Positions 46,169-56,118 of a DNA stretch of 64,000 bases are shown here, in pieces. The notes beneath the pieces were generated by a model that worked only from the letters and a program-made list of their open reading frames with translations, was not told where the DNA came from and searched no databases. The stretch is from contig NZ_CP017477.1 in NCBI RefSeq assembly GCF_001761365.1, positions 84,501-148,500 of the forward strand. Direction: 5' to 3'. This DNA is from Polaribacter vadi (GTDB lineage Bacteria > Bacteroidota > Bacteroidia > Flavobacteriales > Flavobacteriaceae). Numbering within the stretch: the first letter of the stretch is position 1; each line of letters begins with the position of its first letter. A program made the translations under genes and the position numbers.

Positions 46169-46873
46169 CTACTTTTCTTGATTCGCCTTAATATTGTCTA
46201 AATATTCTTGAAAACGTTTTCCATAATCAGATTCTTTAACTCTTGGAGACAATTTATTATTTACAGTGTCTAACATTTGTAAACTAGCATCATACATTTC
46301 TGTAAGAGCAATGTAAGGAGCAACTTCAGTATCTGCGTTAGAAAGGGCAAAATTAGTAGTGTATAAAACTCTTCTTTTTACCATTTTTTGATAATCCGCT
46401 TCTAGTTTTTGAATTAAATCTTTATCATTTGCTTTTTTTGCATCAAAATCTTTTTTGATAAATTCTAAACGTTGACTTTGGAATTTTTTACTAACCAAAT
46501 TGTATTTATCTAAAAGTTCTTGATTTTTTGAACCCTTAATTTCTGGATTAAATCCAAACAATTCTACTTTATCATTTATAGTAATTGTTCCTGCTTCACC
46601 AAAGAAAAGAATTCTTTTATCAGTAGTATTTCCATCAAAAGTTAAATAATATAAAACAGGCGAATCTACATTGTCAGTCAATCTAAAAGTATCTGTACCT
46701 AATAATGCAACAGAATCTACAGAAACTAAAACAGTGTCTACCATTTTCTGTAAATATAATTTTCCTTTTTTAAGACCTTTAATTTGTCCTTCTACAATCA
46801 TATTCCCATCTTTTTTTGATGAACAAGAATACAGAATGATAGAGATTGCTAAAACTGCAAGAATTTTTTTCAT
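46169..46873 (-). CDS. DUF4369-type lipoprotein
   Basis: 234-residue lipoprotein (lipobox LYSCSSKK). The N-terminal half (about 25-110) has the DUF4369 pattern found in front of TlpA-like thioredoxins (MIVEGQIKGLKKGKLYLQK, DTVLVSVDSVAL, FFGEAGTITIND). The C-terminal half is helical and Lys-rich, and no thioredoxin domain with CxxC follows, so it is a DUF4369-only form. It is the last gene of a minus-strand operon, 40 bp after the DUF819 gene. Function unknown; an envelope role is likely. Confidence 0.75.
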   Translation of the reverse strand: MKKILAVLAISIILYSCSSKKDGNMIVEGQIKGLKKGKLYLQKMVDTVLVSVDSVALLGTDTFRLTDNVDSPVLYYLTFDGNTTDKRILFFGEAGTITINDKVELFGFNPEIKGSKNQELLDKYNLVSKKFQSQRLEFIKKDFDAKKANDKDLIQKLEADYQKMVKRRVLYTTNFALSNADTEVAPYIALTEMYDASLQMLDTVNNKLSPRVKESDYGKRFQEYLDNIKANQEK

Positions 46874-46913
46874 TTATTGTTTATTTTTCGAGTGCAAATA
46901 TGCTGATTTTTTT

Positions 46914-48221
46914 TTATAAAGTTGCTGATAATTCCATCAAAATAGTACAAGCAATTGCTCCAATTGTTCCTATTGCATAGCCAAAAACGGCCAATAAAAC
47001 TCCAACAGTAGCTAATGATGGATGAAAAGCTTGTGCAACAATAGGAGCAGAGGCTGCACCACCAACATTGGCTTGACTACCAACTGCTAAAAAGAAGTAA
47101 GGAGCTTTTATTAATTTTGCAACCAAAATTAATAAACCTGCGTGGATAGACATCCAAACTAAACCAATGGCAATTAAACCAACATTGTCTAAAATCATTA
47201 ATAAATCCATTTTCATACCAATAGTGGCTACCAAAATATAAATAAAAATGCTTCCTAATTTACTAGCACCTGCACCTTCGTAATTTTTAGCTTTTGTAAA
47301 TGATAAAATAATAGCGACAATTGTTGAGATACTTATCAACCAGAAAAAACCTGAACCTAAAAAGGAGAAAATATTTCGCCAAGTTTGTGATGCAATCGAA
47401 GCAACAAAATCACTAAAAAAAGCACCAAGATATTTTGAAGCAAAATGTCCAAAACCAACTGTTCCAAAAGCAATTGCTAGCATAATCATTAAATCTGTTA
47501 AGCTTGGGTTTCTTTTTACTTTCTCAGAAAAAAGAATTACTTTTTGTTTTAAATCTTCAATGGCAGAAGTGTCAGCTCCAAGCCATTTATCAATTTTATC
47601 TTTTTTACCAATTCCTATTAATATGATTGCCATCCAAATATTGGCGATTACAATATCAACAAAAACCATAGCACCATATTTTGCAGGATTGAATTTGTAA
47701 ATTTCTAACATGGCAGTTTGGTTGGCTCCACCACCAATCCAACTTCCTGCAAGTGTGGAAAGTCCTCTCCAAACAGCATCAAAATCTGAACCACCAACTG
47801 TTTCTGGTGAAAAAATTGAAATTAATAGAATAGCAATTGGCCCACCAATAATAATCCCCACAGTTCCTGTAAAAAACATAATTAAGGCTTTAGAACCTAA
47901 ATTAAAAATAGCTTTTAAATCGATACTTAACGTCATTAAAACCAAAGCTGCAGGCAATAAAAATCGGCTTGCAACATAATACAATTGCGATTCATTTTTA
48001 ACAACTTCCCCCAAAGTATTTTCAGATTCCCATTCAGGAGAAATTACACCAATTGTCGTAAAAATTGCAGGAATAAAATACGCCATAAATAAGCCTGGTA
48101 CAATTTTATAAAATTTGAACCAAAAACCAGAAGTTTTACTTTCTGTGTAAAAAACAAATCCTAAAGAAATCATTAAAACACCAAAAACAATGGCATCATT
48201 TGTAAATAAGGGTTGAGACAT
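46914..48221 (-). CDS. DUF819 family integral membrane protein
   Basis: 435-residue protein with 11-12 hydrophobic segments and two similar halves, which fits the DUF819 (YjcL-like) family of putative transporters. Family motifs seen: GSWIGGGANQTAM and, in the second half, GSQANVGGAASAPI, both Gly/Ala-rich and probably lining a pore. The substrate is unknown. It begins 11 bp after the DUF2490 gene and is probably co-transcribed with it. Confidence 0.85.
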   Translation of the reverse strand: MSQPLFTNDAIVFGVLMISLGFVFYTESKTSGFWFKFYKIVPGLFMAYFIPAIFTTIGVISPEWESENTLGEVVKNESQLYYVASRFLLPAALVLMTLSIDLKAIFNLGSKALIMFFTGTVGIIIGGPIAILLISIFSPETVGGSDFDAVWRGLSTLAGSWIGGGANQTAMLEIYKFNPAKYGAMVFVDIVIANIWMAIILIGIGKKDKIDKWLGADTSAIEDLKQKVILFSEKVKRNPSLTDLMIMLAIAFGTVGFGHFASKYLGAFFSDFVASIASQTWRNIFSFLGSGFFWLISISTIVAIILSFTKAKNYEGAGASKLGSIFIYILVATIGMKMDLLMILDNVGLIAIGLVWMSIHAGLLILVAKLIKAPYFFLAVGSQANVGGAASAPIVAQAFHPSLATVGVLLAVFGYAIGTIGAIACTILMELSATL

Positions 48222-48232
48222 ATATAATAATT

Positions 48233-48901
48233 TTAAAAGAAATCTGTGTTTAAAAGTAAGCCAATTCTTACTCTTTTTAAAGTTTGGCTATTTTGTTTAA
48301 TTTGAAAATAGCCAAATTTTATTTTTAAGTTTTTATTTATTTTTCGAAGAAAACCAGCACCTATCCAATTTTGAGCAAAAACTTCACTTCTATCTAAATT
48401 TAAGAAAATTTCATTAAAAACATACACACTCCAAGAATCCGTTATTGGATAGTTTACATTTAAATCATAACGAAACCAATTTTGAGTTTCATCTGTATCT
48501 ATATTTTTATGTATAAATCTGTGTTCTAAACGCAAACGATGTCTTACTTTAAATTCCCTCCATTTACTGTTGATGTTGAAATCTTCGTACAAACGCCATT
48601 CGTATAAATGTGGAGAAGAAACATTATAAGCCAAATCTCCTGTTGCATAACTGGCGCCCAAAGTAAGGTTCATTTTAGGATTAAACTTGTAATTAACACC
48701 TAATCTATAAATCTCTTGCTGAAAATTGCTAGTAACCTCATAATACCTAAAATGCGCCATAGTTTGCAGCGAATATTTTTCGGTTAATTTATGAGAACCA
48801 TTATACATATACCAAGCTCCTAATTTATCTTCTGCAGCACTTTGGGCATTTGTTTTTAAACATATAAGAATTAAAATAAATAGAATTCCTATTTTTTTCA
48901 T
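48233..48901 (-). CDS. DUF2490 family outer-membrane-type protein
   Basis: 222-residue exported protein (signal ends TNAQS). The sequence alternates short amphipathic strands (WYMYNGSHKLTEKYSLQTMA, WREFKVRHRLRLEHRF, LKIKFGYFQIKQNS), as in small outer-membrane beta-barrels; this pattern matches DUF2490. The final residues NTDFF end in Phe, the usual barrel-insertion signal. Between a BNR protein and DUF819 with gaps of 9 and 11 bp. Function unknown. Confidence 0.82.
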   Translation of the reverse strand: MKKIGILFILILICLKTNAQSAAEDKLGAWYMYNGSHKLTEKYSLQTMAHFRYYEVTSNFQQEIYRLGVNYKFNPKMNLTLGASYATGDLAYNVSSPHLYEWRLYEDFNINSKWREFKVRHRLRLEHRFIHKNIDTDETQNWFRYDLNVNYPITDSWSVYVFNEIFLNLDRSEVFAQNWIGAGFLRKINKNLKIKFGYFQIKQNSQTLKRVRIGLLLNTDFF

Positions 48902-48910
48902 TTCGTTGTT

Positions 48911-51900
48911 TTAGTTCGCACTATAAATTTTAGTTTCCTTAAAAGGAGAAATATTAATATTTTCTACAGACTTTTTAAAAGCAATCCAATCATTATTAAA
49001 AAAAGTATTTGTTTCTGAAACTGCTTTTTTAAATTCTTCGACAAACTGATTCATTAATATTTGCTCTGTTGCTGTTTGCTCTCCAAAACGTGAACGAATA
49101 TATCTACTTGCCTGTCCAAAACGTTGATTAACGGTTATTTCTGGATTTCTAGTAATTCCTTGTCTTTTATCGATTGTGCCCAAATACATTGCCATTAAAC
49201 TATCAACTTTTTTAATAATTTTAGTTGATGACTTTATTTCCTCTTTATATTTAACTTTATCTTCTTTAGATAAATCAGCTTTAATTGCTGTCGCAGAATT
49301 TTTACTTTCCACTAATTGTTTTACAATTGCAGCAATTTTCTCTTGATATTTTTCAAGCTCTTTACTTGCATTATATTTTTGATTGATAGCTTCCTCAGAA
49401 ATTTGTAATCTAGGATCGAATTCAACTTTTATGGTTTGTTCAGAAACAACATCTCCAAAAGTCATTTTTAATTGATAAGTGCCTGGTTTTACAGAAACTC
49501 CTCCAGGTTCTCTTGTAGATTTTCGAATGCTTCTTGAAGCTCTATCAACGCCTTTTTCTCTTAAATACCAAGTAGTTTTATGAACTCCACTTTCTTTTGG
49601 TGTTTTAAACTTTAGCGTTCTAATTTGTCTTGCACCATCATATATTTCTAATGTAATAGAATCAAATTTAATTTTGTTCTTGTCACTCTGAACTTGTTTC
49701 AGAGTTTCATCATCAGCATCCTCTTGTTTCTTGTCTCCTTTTTCCTCTTTTTTATCAGCTTTAGGAACATCAACATAATAAGAAATAATTGCGCCACCTT
49801 TTTTGTTTTCACCTTGATACGTTGCATCTGCACCAAATCTACTTCCTGTTGGTTGTTGTGTTGCTGCTTGATATGCTGTTGGAGGTTCAAATAAATGTAA
49901 TTTTTTAGCAGTTGCATTTTTGTTTGCCAAAGCTCTTAAAGGTCTAATATCATCTAAAACCCAAGCTGCTCTTCCAAAAGTACCAATTACTAAATCGTGT
50001 TCTCTTGGGTGAATTACCAAATCTTTTACAGGAACTGTTGGGAAACCATTAGTCCATTTTGTCCATTTGTTTCCTGCATCCAAAGAAATATACAAACCAT
50101 CATCTGTACCTAAAAATAATAAATTTTCATTTTCTGGATCTTCAATAATAGATAATGTGTAAGATTGTACATCATTTTCATCTACAATACGTTCCCAAGT
50201 TTTTCCGTAATTTTTAGTTCTATAAGCATAAGGAGTATAGTTAAAACGTCTATAATCATTTGCTATTAAAAGTGCTTCTCCCTTGTTTTTGTTTGATGCT
50301 TTAATTTGCGTTATCCAACTAAATGCTGGCAAACCTTTAATATTATTGGCAACATTTGTCCAATTTTCTCCACCATTTTTAGTGATGTGAACTTGACCAT
50401 CATCTGTTGCTGCCCATAAAACATCTTTTTCTAAAAGTGATGGTTCAATAACCAAAACTGTACAGTGATTTTCAGCACCAGTAGCATCCATTGTTAAACC
50501 ACCACTTTCTGATTGTTTTAATTTTTCTGGATTGTTGGTAGATAAATCTGGCGAAATAACTTCCCAAGTTAACCCTTTGTCTGTAGATTTATGTACAAAC
50601 TGACTTCCAAAATACAAGGTATTATTATCAAAAGGATCTATATTTATGGCAGAGTTCCAGTTGAAACGTAATTCTACATTTGGATCTTTATGCGTTGGCT
50701 GAACAGAATAATTATTTCCAGTTACATAATCGAATCTAGAAACAGATCCTTGTTGGCTCATAGACCAACCATATCTAGAATTGTCTTTATCTGGAACTAC
50801 ATCAAAACCATCTCCAAAACTAATTTCTTGCCAATAAGAATTTCTAATTCCTTGCGATTTCCAAACATACGCTGGACCTCTCCAAGAACCATTATCCTGC
50901 ATTCCTCCATACACATTATATGGAAATTCGTTATCTACATTAATATGATAAAATTGAGCAACAGGAATATTGCCAATAAATCGCCAAGATTTTCCTCCAT
51001 CTCTTGTAATATTTAAACCTCCATCATTACCATCAATCATAAATTTTCCATTGGTTGGATGAATCCACCAAGCATGATGATCTGGATGCACACCATTATC
51101 TACACCATAAGCAGGCATTAATTCAGTAAAGTTTTTTCCTCCATCATTTGAAACATTAATATATGTAAAAACGGTATATAATCTGTTTTCATTCTGTGGA
51201 TCTACATAAATTTCTGAATAGTAAAAAGGACGATTTCCAATTCCTGGTTTTTCGTTTATCTTTGTCCATTTAAAACCACCATCTTCACTTTTATAAAGTG
51301 CATTTTTTTTAGCTTCAACCAAAGCATAAATTACATCTGGATTGTTAGGTGCAATTGCAACCCCAATTCTACCTAATTCGCCTTTTGGAAAACCTTCTTT
51401 TTCTGTAATTTCTTTCCAAGTATCTCCTCCATCATGTGTAATATATAAACCACTTCCTTCTCCACCAGATTTAAAAAACCAAGGATCACGTTTGTGTTCC
51501 CACATTGCAGCAATAATTTTATTCGGATTTTTTGGATCCATAATTAAATCTGCAGCACCTGTTTTATCATTATTATATAAAATTTGTTTCCACGTTTTTC
51601 CACCATCTGTAGTTTTATAAACGCCACGTTCTTTGTGTTGTCCCCAAGGACTTCCAATAGCGCCAACATATACAATATCAGGATTTGTTGGGTGAATAAT
51701 TACTCTGTGAATGTGTCTAGTTTTTTCTAAACCCATTGCTGTCCATGTTTTTCCAGCATCTAAAGATTTATAAATTCCAAAACCACCATTTAAACTATTT
51801 CTTGGGTTTCCTTCTCCAGTTCCTGCCCAAATTACACTTGGGTTCGATTGTTGAATGGCAACAGCACCAATGGAAGCTGTTAATTCTTTTTCGAAAATTG

Positions 51901-52129
51901 GTTCCCATTTTACTCCACCAGAAGTAGATTTCCAGATTCCACCAGAAGCTGTACCAACGTACATAATTTCTGGGTTAGATTCTACAACATCTATAGATGT
52001 TACACGTCCAGACATTCCTCCAGGACCAATATTTCTTGGTTTCATGTTTTTGACTAAATCCATAGAAAATTCTTGTGAAAAGAATAGGGTAGAAGTGCAT
52101 AAAAAAAGTAAGGTGAGTAGTTTTCTCAT
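48911..52129 (-). CDS. Secreted BNR/sortilin-like beta-propeller protein
   Basis: 1072-residue exported protein. The ATG at 52129 is used because it opens a signal peptide (MRKLLTLLFLCTSTLFFSQ); a longer frame upstream adds 28 residues with no signal. Many Asp-box/BNR repeats (S-x-D-x-G-x-x-W, such as SLDAGKTWTAM, THDGGDTWKEI, TRDGGKSWRFI) make up two propellers over about 25-740, the VPS10/sortilin-like fold. A Lys/Glu/Asp-rich linker near 770-800 leads to a C-terminal beta domain and helical region (about 810-1072). Such proteins are often annotated as glycosyl hydrolases, but no catalytic residues can be named. First gene of a four-gene operon. Confidence 0.85.
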   Translation of the reverse strand: MRKLLTLLFLCTSTLFFSQEFSMDLVKNMKPRNIGPGGMSGRVTSIDVVESNPEIMYVGTASGGIWKSTSGGVKWEPIFEKELTASIGAVAIQQSNPSVIWAGTGEGNPRNSLNGGFGIYKSLDAGKTWTAMGLEKTRHIHRVIIHPTNPDIVYVGAIGSPWGQHKERGVYKTTDGGKTWKQILYNNDKTGAADLIMDPKNPNKIIAAMWEHKRDPWFFKSGGEGSGLYITHDGGDTWKEITEKEGFPKGELGRIGVAIAPNNPDVIYALVEAKKNALYKSEDGGFKWTKINEKPGIGNRPFYYSEIYVDPQNENRLYTVFTYINVSNDGGKNFTELMPAYGVDNGVHPDHHAWWIHPTNGKFMIDGNDGGLNITRDGGKSWRFIGNIPVAQFYHINVDNEFPYNVYGGMQDNGSWRGPAYVWKSQGIRNSYWQEISFGDGFDVVPDKDNSRYGWSMSQQGSVSRFDYVTGNNYSVQPTHKDPNVELRFNWNSAINIDPFDNNTLYFGSQFVHKSTDKGLTWEVISPDLSTNNPEKLKQSESGGLTMDATGAENHCTVLVIEPSLLEKDVLWAATDDGQVHITKNGGENWTNVANNIKGLPAFSWITQIKASNKNKGEALLIANDYRRFNYTPYAYRTKNYGKTWERIVDENDVQSYTLSIIEDPENENLLFLGTDDGLYISLDAGNKWTKWTNGFPTVPVKDLVIHPREHDLVIGTFGRAAWVLDDIRPLRALANKNATAKKLHLFEPPTAYQAATQQPTGSRFGADATYQGENKKGGAIISYYVDVPKADKKEEKGDKKQEDADDETLKQVQSDKNKIKFDSITLEIYDGARQIRTLKFKTPKESGVHKTTWYLREKGVDRASRSIRKSTREPGGVSVKPGTYQLKMTFGDVVSEQTIKVEFDPRLQISEEAINQKYNASKELEKYQEKIAAIVKQLVESKNSATAIKADLSKEDKVKYKEEIKSSTKIIKKVDSLMAMYLGTIDKRQGITRNPEITVNQRFGQASRYIRSRFGEQTATEQILMNQFVEEFKKAVSETNTFFNNDWIAFKKSVENINISPFKETKIYSAN

Positions 52130-52481
52130 TGTGTAAGATTTATTGAATTTGAATTTGGCAACAATATATAAAAAAGAAAACGCTCTCATGGAAGTTGGAC
52201 TTGTTTTTAACAATTGATTTTTTGATGTTTTAAATTACTTTTTAAAAAAAAAATATTATTTATAGTTAAAATGTTAGAGCTTTTTCTTAAAATAAAGTTC
52301 TTTATTTTTTAATAGGTAAAAAGTTTATTTGTTGATATTCAGTTGTTTGCGATTTGTTTTTATTTTAGCTAAAAAGCAATAAAATTATTGTACCATTGCC
52401 AGATGTTTATTTATAAGGTGAATCTGTTAAATAAATACAACTATTTCCGCCATTTTATTTCTAACCAATTAATTTAAAAAA
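52130..52481. other. 352-bp divergent intergenic region
   Basis: Separates the minus-strand BNR operon from the + strand FG-GAP gene and must contain both promoters. It is over 75% A+T with several T-runs. No exact TAnnTTTG element with a well-placed -33 partner was seen, and the laminarin operator boxes are absent. A weak inverted repeat TTTATTTA/TAAATAAA lies near 52409-52434. Confidence 0.4.
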
Positions 52482-55400
52482 ATGATTAATTACACGCGTA
52501 AAAAAAATAGGTGGTATTCAACTGCTTTAGTATTGTGCTTACTTACCTTTTCTGGGGTTTTTGCTAGTCACAATGTATCAGGATCGACTCTTGGTTTAAT
52601 AGAAGTTACCTCAATTAAAAAAGTTAAAAACGCGTCTTTTGGATCACCAAATTTTGTTTCTTCAATACCCGAAAATGGAGCAACTGGCATTTCAAAAAGT
52701 GCAAATGTTGTACTTAACTTTAGTGAAGCAATTTCTTCTGGAACTATAGATGCAACAAACATTAAAATTAGTGGAAGTCAAACAGGTAATTTAGCTGCAA
52801 CTTTTAGTGGAGAAGACACAGCACAATTAACCATTATTCCCTCAGCAGAATTTAAACCAGGTGAATTAATTACTATAACATTGTTAACTGGTTTACAGTC
52901 TTTAGCTACTAATGAGCCCTTATCAAGTGCTTATACTATTCAATTTACAGTAGGTACAGCAGCTATAGATTATTATAATTTACCAACAACGCCTATTAAA
53001 ACCACTATTGCAAGCGGTGTTAATACTGGTGGTTTAAAATCTATCTATACTATAGATTTAGATGGCGATGGTGATTTGGATATTTTAGGAGCTTTAGACC
53101 TAGGAAACAAATTAATGTGGTATGAAAATGATGGAAATCAAAATTTTACAGCAAATATTATTGATTCTAGTGCTGATGTAAATACGCTACATAGTGTATT
53201 TGCTATAGATTTAGATGATGATGGAGATATGGATATAGTAGCTTCAGCAAAAACAGAAACAGCAGATTTACTTTATTATATAAATAATGGTAGTCAAGTT
53301 TTTACAAAATTTAAACGCGATATTGAAGTAGTAGGAGAATCTTCAAAGACGGTTTATGTTGCAGATATGGATAATGATGGAAATAAAGATATAGTTTATC
53401 TTTCAATTTCTGGAAATGGTTATGTAGCTATTGCTAAAAATGATGGAGGTTTGTCTTTTTCAGATACAACTGTTATCGTAGACAATTCAATGGCAGCTCC
53501 TTGGGGAATGTATGTGGTAGATATTGATAATGATGCCGATTTAGATATTATTGTAGGAACATCAAATGGAGGAACCAATACAGATATCATATCATGGTAT
53601 CAAAATGATGGAACAGGAAGTTTTACAGAACAAAATATTACCACAAGTGCAAATTCAGTAAGAAGCATTTTTGCAATTGATATTGATGGTGATAATGATA
53701 TGGATTTACTTTCAACATCATTTGACAACAATACTGTTGCTTGGTGGCAAAATGATGGAAATCAAATTTTTACAAAAATTGATGTTGATACAGCAGCCAA
53801 TGGAGCTCAAGAAGTTACTGCTGCAGATGTAGATGGTGATGGTGATATTGATATTTTATCTGCCAATCAAACTGATACTAGCATTGTTTTATATTTAAAT
53901 AATGGAAATGAGGTTTTTACAAAAAAAATAGTTAACAATTCATTAACTGGCGCTTATTTTGTTCGTTTTGCAGATGTAGATAGTGATGGGGATTTAGATA
54001 TTATTTCTACATCAACTTCAGATGGTTTATCCTGGTATGAAAATAAGTTAACCAATTCTTGGACTGGTGCAACAGATACAAATTGGGATACAACTACAAA
54101 CTGGTCTTTAGGAGAAATTCCTAGAAGTTCAACAAATGTACTTATACCAAATACTATTAATAAACCAAAAGCCAGTAATGGGGGTAGAAAAAATAGAGTT
54201 TATGTAAAAGAACTTATTTTGAATTCTGATGCCTCTTTAACTGCCACAGGTTTGGTATATGTAAATAATACTTCAATTGGTGCTATTACTTTAGAATCGG
54301 GATCTTCTTTAATAGCTCAAGTTACTAGAGCTGCTTTTAATTTAACTTATAAAAGAAAGCTAAAAACTACTGGTTGGTATTTAATTTCAAGCCCAGTAAT
54401 AGGAGAAAGTGTGGTTGATTTTGTAACTAATAACTCATTAGCATTAGGTAGTGGAACAGGAGTGGATCAAAATGTGGCAATAGCTCCATATGACAATACA
54501 CAAATAACTGATGCAGAAAAATGGAATTATTATACAGTTGGGCAAACAGATGGCCTTAATGGAGATGATACAGCAAATAATTTAACATCAGGAAAAGGGT
54601 TTTCAACTAAATTAACTTCAAATCAAGATATTATATTTACAGGTGAAATGGCACTTTCAACTGTTTCGGTTCCAATTACAATTGGTGCAGGAAGCGCATA
54701 TAATCTTATAGGTAATCCTTACCCAAGTTATATTCCAATAAATGAAGCTGCAGATAACACAAATAACATTTTAAAAATAAATGATACTGATAATGATTTT
54801 TTATCTGAAAAAACAATTTATATATGGGATCAATCTTTAAATAGTAGTACTGGAGGTTATTTATCAATTAACAATGCTTCCCCAGCTAGATTTATTGCGC
54901 CAGGTCAAGCCTTTTTTGTAAGCGCTAATGGAAATCATGATTTTAGTTTTACAGAAGCGATGCAAAGTCATCAAACAACTGATGTATTTAACAAAAACAT
55001 TAATGCTCGCCAAGAAATTAAACTAGAAATGAGTAATGGTACTCAAAAAAGTACTTCAGAAATTTATTATATTAATGGAACTACTTTAGGGTTTGATGAT
55101 GGATATGATAGTACAATATTTGGTGGTATTACTAATAATTTTGCGGTTTATACCAATTTATTAGCAGATAATCAAGGTCAAAAATTAGCGATACAATCAT
55201 TGCCAGATTCAGATTATGAAAATATGGTTATTCCTGTTGGTGTAAATGCTTTATCTAATAACAAAATAGAATTTAGTCTTACAGCTTTAAATATGCCCAA
55301 TGATTTTCATGTTTATCTAGAGGATAAAGTGTTAAACAGTTATACGCAATTAGATAAAGATAATACGAGTTATTCTGTTACGTTAGATGCAGATTATAAT

Positions 55401-55697
55401 GGAGCAGGACGCTTTTATATACATACTTCATCAAAAGAGGTATTAAGTATAGATAGTGACGTTTTAAAAAATATTAGTGTATACAAATCTTCAGAATCTA
55501 CTCTAACTGTTTCTGGGATATATGAAGGAAAGACATCATTAGAAATTCTTAATCTTATTGGTCAGCAAGTATTTGAAACAAATTTTATTGGCAAAGGTGT
55601 TAATGATATTTTATTACCATCAAGTTTAAAAAAAGGTATTTATGTGATTAAAATAGATACAGAAAAAGGAACGTTAAATAAAAAGTTTTTAAACTAA
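52482..55697 (+). CDS. Large secreted FG-GAP/VCBS repeat protein with T9SS sorting domain
   Basis: 1071-residue exported protein (basic start MINYTRKKNRW, hydrophobic stretch to about residue 28). A SbsA-type Ig domain (about 58-160; SIPENGATGISKSANVVLNF) precedes seven FG-GAP repeats (about 165-525) carrying calcium-binding loops such as DLDGDGDLDI, DMDNDGNKDI and DVDGDGDIDI. A long beta-rich region (about 525-985) resembles T9SS-associated surface proteins (WTGATDTNWDTTTNWS, LIGNPYPSYIP), and a type A C-terminal signal (about 1000-1071; ESTLTVSG, GQQVFE, KKGIYVIKI) ends the protein. Probably exposed on the cell surface, with an adhesive or structural role; no enzyme motif. Confidence 0.85.
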   Translation: MINYTRKKNRWYSTALVLCLLTFSGVFASHNVSGSTLGLIEVTSIKKVKNASFGSPNFVSSIPENGATGISKSANVVLNFSEAISSGTIDATNIKISGSQTGNLAATFSGEDTAQLTIIPSAEFKPGELITITLLTGLQSLATNEPLSSAYTIQFTVGTAAIDYYNLPTTPIKTTIASGVNTGGLKSIYTIDLDGDGDLDILGALDLGNKLMWYENDGNQNFTANIIDSSADVNTLHSVFAIDLDDDGDMDIVASAKTETADLLYYINNGSQVFTKFKRDIEVVGESSKTVYVADMDNDGNKDIVYLSISGNGYVAIAKNDGGLSFSDTTVIVDNSMAAPWGMYVVDIDNDADLDIIVGTSNGGTNTDIISWYQNDGTGSFTEQNITTSANSVRSIFAIDIDGDNDMDLLSTSFDNNTVAWWQNDGNQIFTKIDVDTAANGAQEVTAADVDGDGDIDILSANQTDTSIVLYLNNGNEVFTKKIVNNSLTGAYFVRFADVDSDGDLDIISTSTSDGLSWYENKLTNSWTGATDTNWDTTTNWSLGEIPRSSTNVLIPNTINKPKASNGGRKNRVYVKELILNSDASLTATGLVYVNNTSIGAITLESGSSLIAQVTRAAFNLTYKRKLKTTGWYLISSPVIGESVVDFVTNNSLALGSGTGVDQNVAIAPYDNTQITDAEKWNYYTVGQTDGLNGDDTANNLTSGKGFSTKLTSNQDIIFTGEMALSTVSVPITIGAGSAYNLIGNPYPSYIPINEAADNTNNILKINDTDNDFLSEKTIYIWDQSLNSSTGGYLSINNASPARFIAPGQAFFVSANGNHDFSFTEAMQSHQTTDVFNKNINARQEIKLEMSNGTQKSTSEIYYINGTTLGFDDGYDSTIFGGITNNFAVYTNLLADNQGQKLAIQSLPDSDYENMVIPVGVNALSNNKIEFSLTALNMPNDFHVYLEDKVLNSYTQLDKDNTSYSVTLDADYNGAGRFYIHTSSKEVLSIDSDVLKNISVYKSSESTLTVSGIYEGKTSLEILNLIGQQVFETNFIGKGVNDILLPSSLKKGIYVIKIDTEKGTLNKKFLN

Positions 55698-55704
55698 AAT
55701 AGTA

Positions 55705-55875
55705 ATGAAAAATATAAAAAATTCTAAAGATGAAAATATTTCTAGAAAACAGGCAATAAAAAAAATAGGAAATTATGGAAAATATACAGCATTAACTGCA
55801 TTAGGAACTTATATGATTTTAAGCCCTCAAAAAGCGCAAGCAGCAAGTCCTGAAGCACCAGGAGCAGGGTTTTAA
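55705..55875 (+). CDS. Small exported or membrane-anchored protein, 56 aa
   Basis: A 56-residue frame 7 bp after the FG-GAP gene. It has a basic N-terminal half (SRKQAIKKIGNYGKY), one hydrophobic stretch (about residues 28-40, TALTALGTYMIL), an AQAAS signal-cleavage-like site, and a short Pro/Gly-rich end (PEAPGAGF). The spacing suggests translation from the same message. Family not named with certainty; it may be a short surface peptide or a processing partner of the secreted protein. Confidence 0.7.
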   Translation: MKNIKNSKDENISRKQAIKKIGNYGKYTALTALGTYMILSPQKAQAASPEAPGAGF

Positions 55876-55908
55876 TAAATTTATTAATTAAGGATATTAA
55901 GATAAAGT

Positions 55909-55927
55909 GAGGAGTTAATTATTCCTC
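55909..55927 (+). terminator. Candidate terminator after the FG-GAP/small-protein unit
   Basis: GAGGAGTTAATTATTCCTC is a near-perfect dyad (one G-T mismatch pair) followed by GCTTTTCTTTTT. It overlaps the 3' end of the convergent ribbon-helix-helix gene. Confidence 0.5.
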
Positions 55928-56086
55928 GCTTTTCTTTTTAGGTTCACGTTTTGCGTCTTTTAAAGCTTGCATTAACATCCATTCTATTTGACCATTTGTA
56001 GAACGAAATTCATCTGCAGCCCATTTTTCAATAGCTTTAATCATATCTTCATTTACTCGCAAAGCGAAAGCTTTCTTTTTTGCCAT
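55919..56086 (-). CDS. Arc-like ribbon-helix-helix protein, 55 aa
   Basis: 55 residues starting MAKKKAFALRVNEDM. The pattern is a short basic beta-strand (KKKAFALRV), helix A (NEDMIKAIEKWAADEF), a turn (RSTNGQ) and helix B (IEWMLMQALKDA), as in Arc/MetJ-type DNA-binding proteins. The tail is Lys-rich. It lies 32 bp after the hydrolase gene as the last member of the SPFH operon. It may bind DNA and regulate the operon, or be a small protein that only shares the fold. No toxin partner is adjacent. Confidence 0.82.
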   Translation of the reverse strand: MAKKKAFALRVNEDMIKAIEKWAADEFRSTNGQIEWMLMQALKDAKREPKKKSEE

Positions 56087-56118
56087 TTTTCTCCTTTTTA
56101 TGTCTCTAAATTGGAATT

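Noticed and set aside
50690..52136. Several + strand open frames of 60-108 codons opposite the BNR protein gene
   Set aside because: They are antisense shadows of a long, well-supported coding region, with no coherent protein features.
55919..56086. Ribbon-helix-helix protein as antitoxin of a toxin-antitoxin pair
   Set aside because: No toxin-like gene is adjacent; the neighbours are the convergent small-protein gene and a hydrolase in the SPFH operon.
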